DNA of 5,365 nt, from assembly GCA_937902995.1 (NCBI GenBank), contig CALEKY010000015.1:1-5365 (forward strand), in the 5' to 3' direction. A program made the position numbers and the translations under genes. Under the pieces are notes generated by a model, which searched no databases, was not told where the DNA came from, and saw only the letters and a list, made by a program, of their open reading frames with translations. The DNA comes from an uncultured Sinobacteraceae bacterium (GTDB taxonomy: Bacteria; Pseudomonadota; Gammaproteobacteria; Steroidobacterales; Steroidobacteraceae). The number at the start of each line of letters is the position of its first letter. Position 1 is the first letter of the stretch. Below, piece after piece: positions 1-5,365 of this stretch.

Positions 1-358
1 TTGGACACCCATCGATTTCTCGACCGCCCGCCGCCATCCATCCACCTCAATCCCCCCGACCACCATTCACCACCACCATTGGACACCACCATTGGACATC
101 CACACCCCGCCGTTGGACATCCGCTTGTCTCCGCTTCCGCACCACCATTGGACATCCACGTTTCTCGTTGTACGACCAATCCTCCTTGGACAATCCACCT
201 TGGTCCACCTTGGACACCCATCCACTTGTCTCCGCGCTTCGGGGGATTGATGAGGATTGATACGCGGGCGTGCCGCGTTTCCGTCCGCTTCGTCCCTTCG
301 CCCGCTTTGCCCGCTTGGACATCCACGTAATGTGTCATGAATTGTCTTGGGCACCCAC
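1..358. repeat. Left cluster of the TTGGACAYCCAC motif (non-coding)
   Basis: This stretch has no credible gene. It contains about ten exact or degenerate copies of TTGGACAYCCAC, all reading on the + strand, starting near 1, 79, 92, 113, 148, 186, 200, 210, 315 and 347. The best copies are 92-103, 148-159 and 315-326 (TTGGACATCCAC); 1-11 and 210-220 have the TTGGACACCCA form; 200-209 is shortened. A longer 15-base word, CACCACCATTGGACA, occurs three times (71-85, 84-98, 140-154), and CTTGTCTCCGC follows a motif at 124-134 and again at 225-235. Spacing is irregular, so this is neither a CRISPR nor a clean tandem satellite. The motif is quasi-palindromic, with TGGA/TCCA ends. Open frames through it give low-complexity Pro/His-rich protein with no ribosome binding site. 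Direct observation; the function is unknown. Confidence 0.8.
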
Positions 359-396
359 ACCCATAACGCGGGTGGCATAGCGAGACTCAAAGGGCG

Positions 397-768
397 ATGA
401 GTCAACGGCTTAGATCAATCGTCGGTCAGCTGCGTATCCGACCGGATGATGCGGTGCTCGAAATGGGCTGCGGTCATGGCGTGGCGGCGAGCTATGTGTG
501 AGCTCTTGCAAAGCGGCCCACTCGTTGCGATAGACAAGTCGGCGAAGATGATTTCCGCGTCAATTCGGCGCAACCGGCAGTCACATCGAGTCTGGTAGGG
601 TTGCACGTTGCCGATGTGCTGCGTTTCGATCCTGGCCCGCTGAAGTTTGACAAGATCTTTGCAGTCCGCGTCGGGCTGTTTCATCGATAGCCAGAATTGA
701 TCGACAAGCTTCTCAAGAAGTGGTGTACGCCTCGCGGCAACGTTCCTGTCGTCTACGATGAACCGTAG
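397..768 (+). pseudogene. Decayed class I SAM-dependent methyltransferase gene
   Basis: Pieces of one methyltransferase can be read in successive frames. From ATG 397, frame 1 gives 34 codons with the SAM-binding motif I (VLEMGCGHGVAA) and then stops at TGA 499. Frame 2 resumes at 497 with CELL..GPLVAIDKSAKMI (motif II region, the acidic residue after beta-2) and ends at TAG 596. Frame 1 resumes at 601 with LHVADV and FDKIFAVRVGLFHR, meets an in-frame TAG at 688, and continues as PELIDKLLKKW and VVYDEP to TAG 766. At least two frame changes plus one nonsense codon are therefore needed to read it. The order of the pieces matches the usual Rossmann-fold methyltransferase of about 190 residues, though the middle part around 575-600 is badly degraded. 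The substrate cannot be inferred. The remnant lies convergent to the transposase gene and just after the left motif cluster. Confidence 0.8.
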
Positions 769-887
769 CGCATGTCGACTCCGCGCGGAGGCAGGGTCGG
801 TCCTTTGGTCGGCTTGCGCGCGATGAAGTTGAAGCGCCCTGCTTGATCTTGGCGAAGCGATTCTTGCAGGCTCCTGTGCGAGCTGAA
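769..887. other. Spacer with no recognised feature
   Basis: The 119 bases between the methyltransferase remnant and the convergent transposase stop codon contain no recognisable coding piece, no copy of the TTGGACAYCCAC motif and no convincing terminator hairpin for either side. They may hold further degraded methyltransferase sequence, but I could not see it. Confidence 0.5.
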
Positions 888-1889
888 TTATCCGGTTCCA
901 TATAGTCGCTGTGCGTGCGTGATGCCTTTGATCCGTTTCTGGCCGAGTGCTCGCGCATGCAGGCGTAGGCGGTCGAGTCTACCCATGGCGCGCCCGAATA
1001 CATTGCCGCGCACGTTCATTGCCTGCTTCCAGACCTCGGCGTCGATGCTGAGCCGGTTGAGTAGGGGAGGCGCTCGGTTATCGATGACGCCCTGCCCGTC
1101 TTTTCGCTTGCAGCGACCGGACCAGTCGAGCAACGCAATGTACTCGTGAAAACTCATCGGAATTGCTGGGGCGTTTTCGGGTGCCTGGTCGCGAAAAGGA
1201 AGCAATCGATACGAACGGGTTCGCGATGAAGACTTAGACGCTGATGCAACTCGGTGCATTTCCCGGATACGGGTGTAGATGGACGTGAACTCTGCTTCAT
1301 CTGGCGAATCAGCGATGCCTGCTCGAACGGGATTCAGATCGACGTAGGCCATGGCAGTGAGCAAACCGGCCTCATCGAGCAGTGCCTGAGAATGGAATCG
1401 CCCCTGCCAGAATCGGCCAGTGCATTCGTCCTCTGCATTTGCTCGCCGTGCCAGATACTCGTTCATGCATCTCATGAACCAACTGACATCGGTCAGGCGG
1501 TTACGCCAGCGCGCGACGACTTGTAGGGCGGCTTCTGTTTCGGCTTCGTTCGCTATGCCTTCCTGCCAGCGCTGGACGACTAACGGCACACGAAAAAGAC
1601 GCGACCAGCGTTCCACAACTCCGATATCAGTCAAGCTCTGTGCACGATTGCGATCTACATGCAGCACGATGTGATAGTGGTTCGACATCACTGCGTACGC
1701 ACAGACGTCTATCGCGAAGATGTCTGCCAAGAGCTCGAGCCGGTCGACAACCCAGGCTTTGCGATGCGAGTAATCGCGTCCGGTGTAGTCGTCGTATCCG
1801 CAGAGCCACGAGCGCCGTACGCATCGCGAGACCACGTGGTAGTACGGTGTGTCATTTAGACAAATGAGATGCTTGCGCGGGTATCCCAT
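888..1889 (-). CDS. REP-associated-like Y1 (HUH) transposase
   Basis: The 333-residue protein belongs to the Y1_Tnp/IS200-like HUH superfamily, which nicks single-stranded DNA through a tyrosine. The N-terminus has the family's TPYYHVVSRCVRRSWLCG block (residues 14-31). The metal-binding HUH signature follows as AVMSNHYHIVLHV, with H71 and H73. A second conserved block spans about residues 145-192 (ARRAN, CTGRFWQGRFHSQALLDE, MAYVDLNPVRAGI). Residues 250-325 form a C-terminal extension typical of this subfamily. A single ORF without IS ends fits RAYT-type domesticated transposases rather than a mobile IS200. I chose ATG 1889 because homology starts at MGYPRKHL; the frame stays open to 2111 but there reads through motif repeats. 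The only Shine-Dalgarno-like site, AAGGA at 1905-1909, lies 15 bases upstream, which is far. The gene is flanked on both sides by motif clusters. Tyr145 is the candidate nucleophile, but its alignment is uncertain. Confidence 0.87.
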   Translation of the reverse strand: MGYPRKHLICLNDTPYYHVVSRCVRRSWLCGYDDYTGRDYSHRKAWVVDRLELLADIFAIDVCAYAVMSNHYHIVLHVDRNRAQSLTDIGVVERWSRLFRVPLVVQRWQEGIANEAETEAALQVVARWRNRLTDVSWFMRCMNEYLARRANAEDECTGRFWQGRFHSQALLDEAGLLTAMAYVDLNPVRAGIADSPDEAEFTSIYTRIREMHRVASASKSSSRTRSYRLLPFRDQAPENAPAIPMSFHEYIALLDWSGRCKRKDGQGVIDNRAPPLLNRLSIDAEVWKQAMNVRGNVFGRAMGRLDRLRLHARALGQKRIKGITHAQRLYGTG

Positions 1890-2037
1890 TGCTGTGCAGT
1901 TCGATCCTTCGTGCGCCCCACCGTATCTCAACGAATGAGGTACGAGATGGCGATTTACTGGTTGGATCGCATAGAAATGCAGGTGGATGCAGGCGCGAAC
2001 GCTGCCGAACACCGTCTGGAAGTCTGCGTATGGAAGT
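1890..2037. other. Transposase 5' leader, non-coding
   Basis: This is the stretch between the transposase start and the right motif cluster. The transposase reading frame is open across it, but the translation shows no family similarity. I see no strong sigma-70 promoter. The word TGGAAGTCTG, which also appears in the motif cluster, begins near 2017 in a related form and is clear at 2031-2040. Confidence 0.45.
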
Positions 2038-2131
2038 CTGGACACCCATTGATGTCGTTGGAAGACCGGGTGGAAGACTGGACACCCACCATTGGAAGAC
2101 TGGACATCCACTGACGTGACTGGACACGTCG
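2038..2131. repeat. Right motif cluster, upstream of the transposase
   Basis: Four copies of the motif lie on the + strand here: CTGGACACCCAT 2038-2049, CTGGACACCCAC 2078-2089, CTGGACATCCAC 2100-2111 and the variant CTGGACACGTCG 2120-2131. Three of the four are preceded by a TGGAAG(A/T)CTGG-like word, giving an irregular tandem unit of roughly 20-40 bases. The linking word CCACCATTGGA (2086-2096) also occurs inside the left cluster, which ties the two clusters to one family. Read in the direction of the transposase gene, the copies appear as GTGGRTGTCCAG, about 150-240 bases before its start codon. Confidence 0.8.
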
Positions 2132-2132
2132 G
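2111..2132. repeat. Small hairpin built on a motif copy
   Basis: GACGTG (2113-2118) and CACGTC (2125-2130) form a perfect 6-bp inverted repeat around the 6-base loop ACTGGA. A T-G wobble and a C-G pair extend the stem to 8 bp. The right arm and loop consist of the motif variant TGGACACGTC. No T-run follows on either strand, so it is not an intrinsic terminator. It is the only motif copy in the window where I see a longer stem. Confidence 0.55.
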
Positions 2133-2148
2133 CGAGCGTCCTTAATAG

Positions 2149-2204
2149 GTGGGTGTCCAAGAGGAGCAGGAACGGTATCAAAAGGTGGATCAGTGGGTGT
2201 CCAA
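2149..2204. repeat. Pair of inverted motif copies
   Basis: Two perfect copies of GTGGGTGTCCAA lie at 2149-2160 and 2193-2204, starting 44 bases apart. They are the reverse complement of the copies in the neighbouring cluster, so motif orientation flips between 2131 and 2149. The second copy lies directly after the terminator-like hairpin of the tldD-pmbA operon. Confidence 0.8.
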
Positions 2205-2245
2205 AGCAAAAGGGGCTGCTGGGCGGCGGCGCTGCCGCACAGCAG
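2203..2245 (-). terminator. Probable intrinsic terminator of the tldD-pmbA operon
   Basis: CTGCTG (2216-2221) pairs with CAGCAG (2240-2245). Inside, GCGGC (2223-2227) pairs with GCCGC (2234-2238) around a 6-base loop, with a single G-A mismatch between the two stem parts. On the - strand the hairpin is followed by CCCC, TTTT, GC, TTT, which is an interrupted U-tract. It begins 20 bases after the pmbA stop codon, as expected for the end of that operon. The broken U-tract lowers confidence. Confidence 0.6.
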
Positions 2246-2265
2246 AGGTACGTGATGCGCTGGGC

Positions 2266-3606
2266 CTAGACGCCAGCGACGGAAACGCCGTCGAATACGA
2301 GCGATGGTGTGCGCAATGCGCTGTACGGGAATGGGTCGTTGCCGACGGCCGAGAGACGTTTCCAAAAGTCCAAGTTATTTCCCGAGAGGTTCATTTCGGA
2401 AACCGGTTCCGCGATCGCGCCGTCACGAATTCGAAAGCCGATGATCCCGAGCGAAAAATCACCCGTGCCGGCGTTGGCGTTTCCGCCGATGAAGCCGGTG
2501 ACCAGGAGTCCCTCCTTGATGTCGGCGAGCAGCTGGTGCTGAGACTTCGAACCGAGCTGCCAGGCGAGATTCGACGGCGAACCACTCGTTGGCGTCATCT
2601 GCAGTTTGCGGCCGTAGTAGTTGTCGATGTAGTACGACTTGAGCACGCCAGATTCGAAGATTGGACGTGGTTTCGCCGCAATGCCTTCGTTGTCGAAGAG
2701 TCGTGAGCCGAACCCTCGCGGAATCCACGGATCGTCGCGTAACGTCAGCAGCGGACTGAAAAGCTCTTGCCCAAGCTTGTTTTCCAGGAATGAGCGCCTT
2801 TGTTGGATCGCTGAGCCTTGCAGCGGCCCGAGCAGCATGTTGACTAAGCGCCCTGCAGCACGATTGTCGACGAGGACCGTCATCGAGGCGCTCGGCGATT
2901 TCTTCGAACCGAGACGCGAAAGTGTACGTTCGGCGGCACTGCGCCCGACAATCTGCGCCTCCGGCAATGCGTTCCAAAAGCGCGAGGTTGCGTAGTCGTA
3001 CTCTTCAGGTCTTCGACCGTCGGCATCTTTGGCGCTTACTTGCGCACCGACCGAATACGACGTGCTGCGAGTCGAGCCGCTGAATCCATTCGAAGTCACG
3101 AGCCACGACTCATTCAGCGTCGTGCCCGCCCACGTCGATACGGACAATATGGACTCGTTGCCTTTGACGCTGCGCGCAGCCTCGTAAATCGCTTCCGCAT
3201 AACGCTCGGCCTTCTGCGCGTCGACCGACTCGTACTGCGAATCCGCGAGCTGCAGATCCAGCTTTGCCTGGCCCTTGTACAGCGCCGGATCGGGCAGAGC
3301 GCGAAACGGATCGGGTGACAAAGCCTTTGCGACAGCGACCGAATCTGCGATCAAGGTACGCAGCGCATCGGGTCGCAAGTCGCTCGTCGAGACCACCGAG
3401 TAGCGATCGTCGACGAACAGCTCGATTGCGATGCCGCGTTTCGTCGCTTCAGAGATCTTCTCGACTTTGCCGTCGCGGTACTCGAGCGAGACATCGCGCG
3501 TGCGATAACCGCGCGCCGCACATTCGCGGGCGCCTGCTTGTTTGGCCAAGTCGATACAGCGAGAGACGATCTCGGCCATTTCCTCAGTAGGATGTTTCGT
3601 GCTCAT
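2266..3606 (-). CDS. pmbA: TldE/PmbA family subunit of the TldD/TldE metalloprotease
   Basis: The 446-residue protein is the non-catalytic partner of TldD. In the known enzyme the two subunits form a heterodimer that cleaves unfolded or modified peptides; in E. coli it matures microcin B17 and degrades the CcdA antitoxin. Recognisable blocks are SFLENKLGQ (272-280), LFDNEG (304-309), the glycine-rich VTGFIGGNANAGTGDFSLG region (369-387) and PVSEMNLSGN (401-410). The TldD-type HExxxH zinc motif is absent, as expected for TldE. Length matches E. coli PmbA (450 residues). I prefer ATG 3606, with GAG seven bases upstream, giving an 8-base gap after the tldD stop. A GTG at 3618 would overlap the tldD stop as GTGA and add four residues. 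Either start implies translational coupling. No signal peptide is visible, in contrast to tldD. Confidence 0.92.
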   Translation of the reverse strand: MSTKHPTEEMAEIVSRCIDLAKQAGARECAARGYRTRDVSLEYRDGKVEKISEATKRGIAIELFVDDRYSVVSTSDLRPDALRTLIADSVAVAKALSPDPFRALPDPALYKGQAKLDLQLADSQYESVDAQKAERYAEAIYEAARSVKGNESILSVSTWAGTTLNESWLVTSNGFSGSTRSTSYSVGAQVSAKDADGRRPEEYDYATSRFWNALPEAQIVGRSAAERTLSRLGSKKSPSASMTVLVDNRAAGRLVNMLLGPLQGSAIQQRRSFLENKLGQELFSPLLTLRDDPWIPRGFGSRLFDNEGIAAKPRPIFESGVLKSYYIDNYYGRKLQMTPTSGSPSNLAWQLGSKSQHQLLADIKEGLLVTGFIGGNANAGTGDFSLGIIGFRIRDGAIAEPVSEMNLSGNNLDFWKRLSAVGNDPFPYSALRTPSLVFDGVSVAGV

Positions 3607-3614
3607 CGCTTTTC

Positions 3615-5168
3615 TCACGCCTTCTTGTCAGCCCGACCGCCGACGGTGAGCGAGGAGACCCGAACCGTCGGGATGCCTTGCGAAACCGGAACGCTCTGAC
3701 CGTCCTTGCCGCACGTCCAACCGCCTTCGTCGATTTTCAAGTCATCCCCCACCATGTCGATGAGTTCGAGCACCTTCGGGCCGTTGCCGATGATGTTCAC
3801 GTCCTTGATCGGGCGCGTTAGCTTGCCGTTTTCGATCATGTAGCCGTTTTTCACGTAGAACGTGAAATCTCCGGCCCCGATGTACACCTGCCCGTTGCTG
3901 AAGTGATCGCAATAAATGCCCTTCTTCACGGACGCGATGATTTCGTCGCGTTTGTGCGGCCCGGGAAGCATGTAGGTCGACCGCATGCGCGGCATCGGCG
4001 GGAATTCGTAGCCCTGCCGACGTCCGTTTCCGGTCGGCTTCACGCCGTAGTGCTTGGCCGAAATCGAATCGTGGAGATAGCTCGTTAGTGTGCCGTTCTC
4101 CACGAGCATCGTGCTGCCGACCGGATTGCCTTCATCGTCTACGTTGAGCGCGCCTCGTGCAGCTTGCTGCGTGCCTTCGTCGACGATGCTGACGAATGGC
4201 TTTGCAACGGGTTTGCCTAATTTGTCCGAGTAGATGGAAATGTTCTTGCGGTTGAAGTCCGCTTCCATGCCGTGACCGATTGCTTCGTGCAGTAAGATGC
4301 CCGAGCCACCTGCGCCCATGACGACCGGCATCTCTCCGGCAGGTGGCTGATCGGATTCGAACAGAATCATCGTTCGCGCGAGTACATCCGCCACGAGGCG
4401 GTCCAAACGTTCGCTGGTGTACCAGTTGATATCGGCGCGCGCGGCACGGTTCGCGGAGTTGTTCTCGCGTCGACCATTGTGCTCGGCAACGATCGAGAGA
4501 CTCAACGTGGTCATCGGCTGCGAATCCTCCACGATTCGTCCCAGCGAATCGGCCACGAGGATCACGCTGCCTTGATTCATGAAACTCAGATTGACTTTCT
4601 TGACGCGCGGATCGGCGCTGAATGTTCGCTCATTGAGTCCCATCAATAGCTCGAGTTTCTGCTGTGGGCGTACATCTTCCCAACTCACGCGTATTGGGTA
4701 GCGATTCGGTCTCTCGTCCATTGCGTGGAACGATGTAGGCGCGGCTCGGCTCGGACCTTGCGCGATTGCTGCAGCAGTCAATGCTGCACGTCGCAGACCC
4801 TCGGGCGTCAGATCCTCGGTGAAGCCGTATCCGGTCTGGTCGCCCTTGACGACGCGGACACCCACGCCGAGAGCAACATTTGCGACTGCGCGATTCACAG
4901 CACCGTCTTCGAGCGCCATGCTGTTCGTAACGCGGTGCTGGAAGAACACATCGGCGTACTCGCCGCCTTTCGACAGCGCCACCGAAATCGCATCGCGAAT
5001 CAGCTTTTCGGTCACCCCGAACCGGGCGAAGTATTCGATGCCGCCGCGAGGGCCAGTCGTTGCAAGTGCCTCCGCAGTCATGAAGAGGTCAGCCACCGCA
5101 ATACTGCCGACTGTTGCAGCGCCCGCACATACCACGGCGCGGCGAGTGAGTGTCAGTTCTTGAGCCAT
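3615..5168 (-). CDS. tldD: TldD metalloprotease catalytic subunit with Tat signal peptide
   Basis: The 517-residue protein is the zinc-binding subunit of the TldD/TldE protease. The catalytic helix reads LLHEAIGHGME, with the HExxxH motif at H294, E295 and H299. The conserved cysteine C486 sits in TCGKDGQSVPV near the C-terminus, followed by the family-ending LTVGG. The N-terminus looks like a twin-arginine signal: LTRR (R9, R10), a hydrophobic stretch to about residue 30 and a possible cleavage site after ALA (34-36). Removing it leaves about 481 residues, the length of cytoplasmic E. coli TldD, so the signal is an addition to a complete enzyme. I chose ATG 5168 because AGGAG lies six bases upstream; the frame stays open to 5360 but reads through the leader and motif copies. 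It is the first gene of a two-gene operon with pmbA. The substrate is unknown. Confidence 0.93.
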   Translation of the reverse strand: MAQELTLTRRAVVCAGAATVGSIAVADLFMTAEALATTGPRGGIEYFARFGVTEKLIRDAISVALSKGGEYADVFFQHRVTNSMALEDGAVNRAVANVALGVGVRVVKGDQTGYGFTEDLTPEGLRRAALTAAAIAQGPSRAAPTSFHAMDERPNRYPIRVSWEDVRPQQKLELLMGLNERTFSADPRVKKVNLSFMNQGSVILVADSLGRIVEDSQPMTTLSLSIVAEHNGRRENNSANRAARADINWYTSERLDRLVADVLARTMILFESDQPPAGEMPVVMGAGGSGILLHEAIGHGMEADFNRKNISIYSDKLGKPVAKPFVSIVDEGTQQAARGALNVDDEGNPVGSTMLVENGTLTSYLHDSISAKHYGVKPTGNGRRQGYEFPPMPRMRSTYMLPGPHKRDEIIASVKKGIYCDHFSNGQVYIGAGDFTFYVKNGYMIENGKLTRPIKDVNIIGNGPKVLELIDMVGDDLKIDEGGWTCGKDGQSVPVSQGIPTVRVSSLTVGGRADKKA

Positions 5169-5174
5169 GCTGAG

Positions 5175-5179
5175 CTCCT
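5175..5179 (-). promoter_or_regulatory. Ribosome binding site of tldD
   Basis: AGGAG on the - strand, six bases before ATG 5168. It fixes the start at the codon just ahead of the twin-arginine motif and rules out the 64-residue upstream extension of the open frame. Confidence 0.85.
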
Positions 5180-5240
5180 GGGCAAGAGAAGAGCTGTGCT
5201 TGGGATACGAGTAACGGGCAAAAGGTTTACTGGCACGTCG

Positions 5241-5270
5241 AGTATCGAATTTTTTTCTCAGCGCTCGCAA
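5241..5270 (-). promoter_or_regulatory. Weak sigma-70 promoter candidate for tldD
   Basis: On the - strand, TTGCGA (5265-5270) and GATACT (5241-5246) are separated by 18 bases, including an A-rich run. Each hexamer matches four of six consensus positions. It lies about 70 bases before the tldD start. This is a visual match only. Confidence 0.3.
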
Positions 5271-5320
5271 TGCCGATGTAGCGAGGAATGTCCGCAGGCC
5301 AGTTGCATACAAGACTGCTT

Positions 5321-5360
5321 TTGGACACCCACTTTCTTGGTGGCTGGTTTGGATACCCAC
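5321..5360. repeat. Two motif copies upstream of tldD
   Basis: TTGGACACCCAC at 5321-5332 is perfect and TTGGATACCCAC at 5349-5360 differs at one base. Both have the same + strand orientation as the left cluster and start 28 bases apart. They lie upstream of the promoter candidate for tldD, and the cluster may continue beyond the window. Confidence 0.8.
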
Positions 5361-5365
5361 GCTTG

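Noticed and set aside
1..330. Open frame on the + strand giving a Pro/His-rich protein
   Set aside because: It is a translation of the repeated motif, is low complexity, lacks a ribosome binding site and is cut by the window start. The opposite-strand frames at 47-322 and 67-405 are the same artefact.
1..358. CRISPR array
   Set aside because: The repeats are only about 12 bases, vary in sequence, have irregular spacing from 10 to over 100 bases, and no cas gene is present.
1890..2111. 74-residue N-terminal extension of the transposase
   Set aside because: The extension translates motif repeats and leader DNA. Family similarity begins at the Met encoded at 1889.
888..2111. Complete mobile IS200/IS605 element
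   Set aside because: No tnpB or accessory gene and no clear left and right end hairpins bound the gene, and the protein has the longer C-terminus of RAYT-like proteins.
2149..2706. 185-residue open frame on the + strand
   Set aside because: Most of it is antisense to the well-supported pmbA gene and its beginning is repeat and terminator DNA. It resembles no known protein.
4855..4865. CGGACACCCAC inside tldD, resembling the motif
   Set aside because: It encodes the conserved GVGVRV segment, lacks the leading TT and is best explained as a chance partial match.
5169..5360. 64-residue N-terminal extension of TldD
   Set aside because: A strong AGGAG sits six bases before ATG 5168, and that start places the twin-arginine motif at the expected position. 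The extension reads through two motif copies.

Overview
The window looks like part of a proteobacterial chromosome, probably a gammaproteobacterium. The evidence is the TldD/PmbA protease pair, a Y1-type REP-associated-like transposase, and moderately GC-rich codon use. The taxon is an inference from protein style, not from a marker gene.

Layout from left to right. Positions 1-396 are non-coding and hold a dense cluster of a short motif, consensus TTGGACAYCCAC. Positions 397-768 (+ strand) are the remains of a class I SAM-dependent methyltransferase gene, broken by frameshifts and in-frame stops. Positions 769-887 hold nothing recognisable. Positions 888-1889 (- strand) encode an apparently full-length HUH/Y1 transposase-like protein of the REP-associated (RAYT-like) kind. 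Positions 1890-2265 are non-coding and carry a second motif cluster, a small hairpin built on a motif copy, an inversion of motif orientation, and a terminator-like hairpin serving the genes to the right. Positions 2266-5168 (- strand) are a two-gene operon: tldD, whose product carries a predicted twin-arginine signal, then pmbA (tldE), 8 bp apart or overlapping by 4 bp depending on the pmbA start. Positions 5169-5365 are the tldD leader, with a strong ribosome binding site, a weak promoter candidate and two more motif copies.

Two themes stand out. The first is a dispersed intergenic motif (GTGGRTGTCCAA on the other strand) with clusters on both sides of the transposase gene and further copies at both ends of the tldD-pmbA operon. 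It resembles a REP-like repeat family with a resident transposase, but without the classical long REP palindrome. The second is an apparently exported version of the normally cytoplasmic TldD/TldE metalloprotease, in which only the catalytic TldD subunit has a signal peptide. The link between motif and transposase is an inference from proximity, and the window alone cannot prove it.
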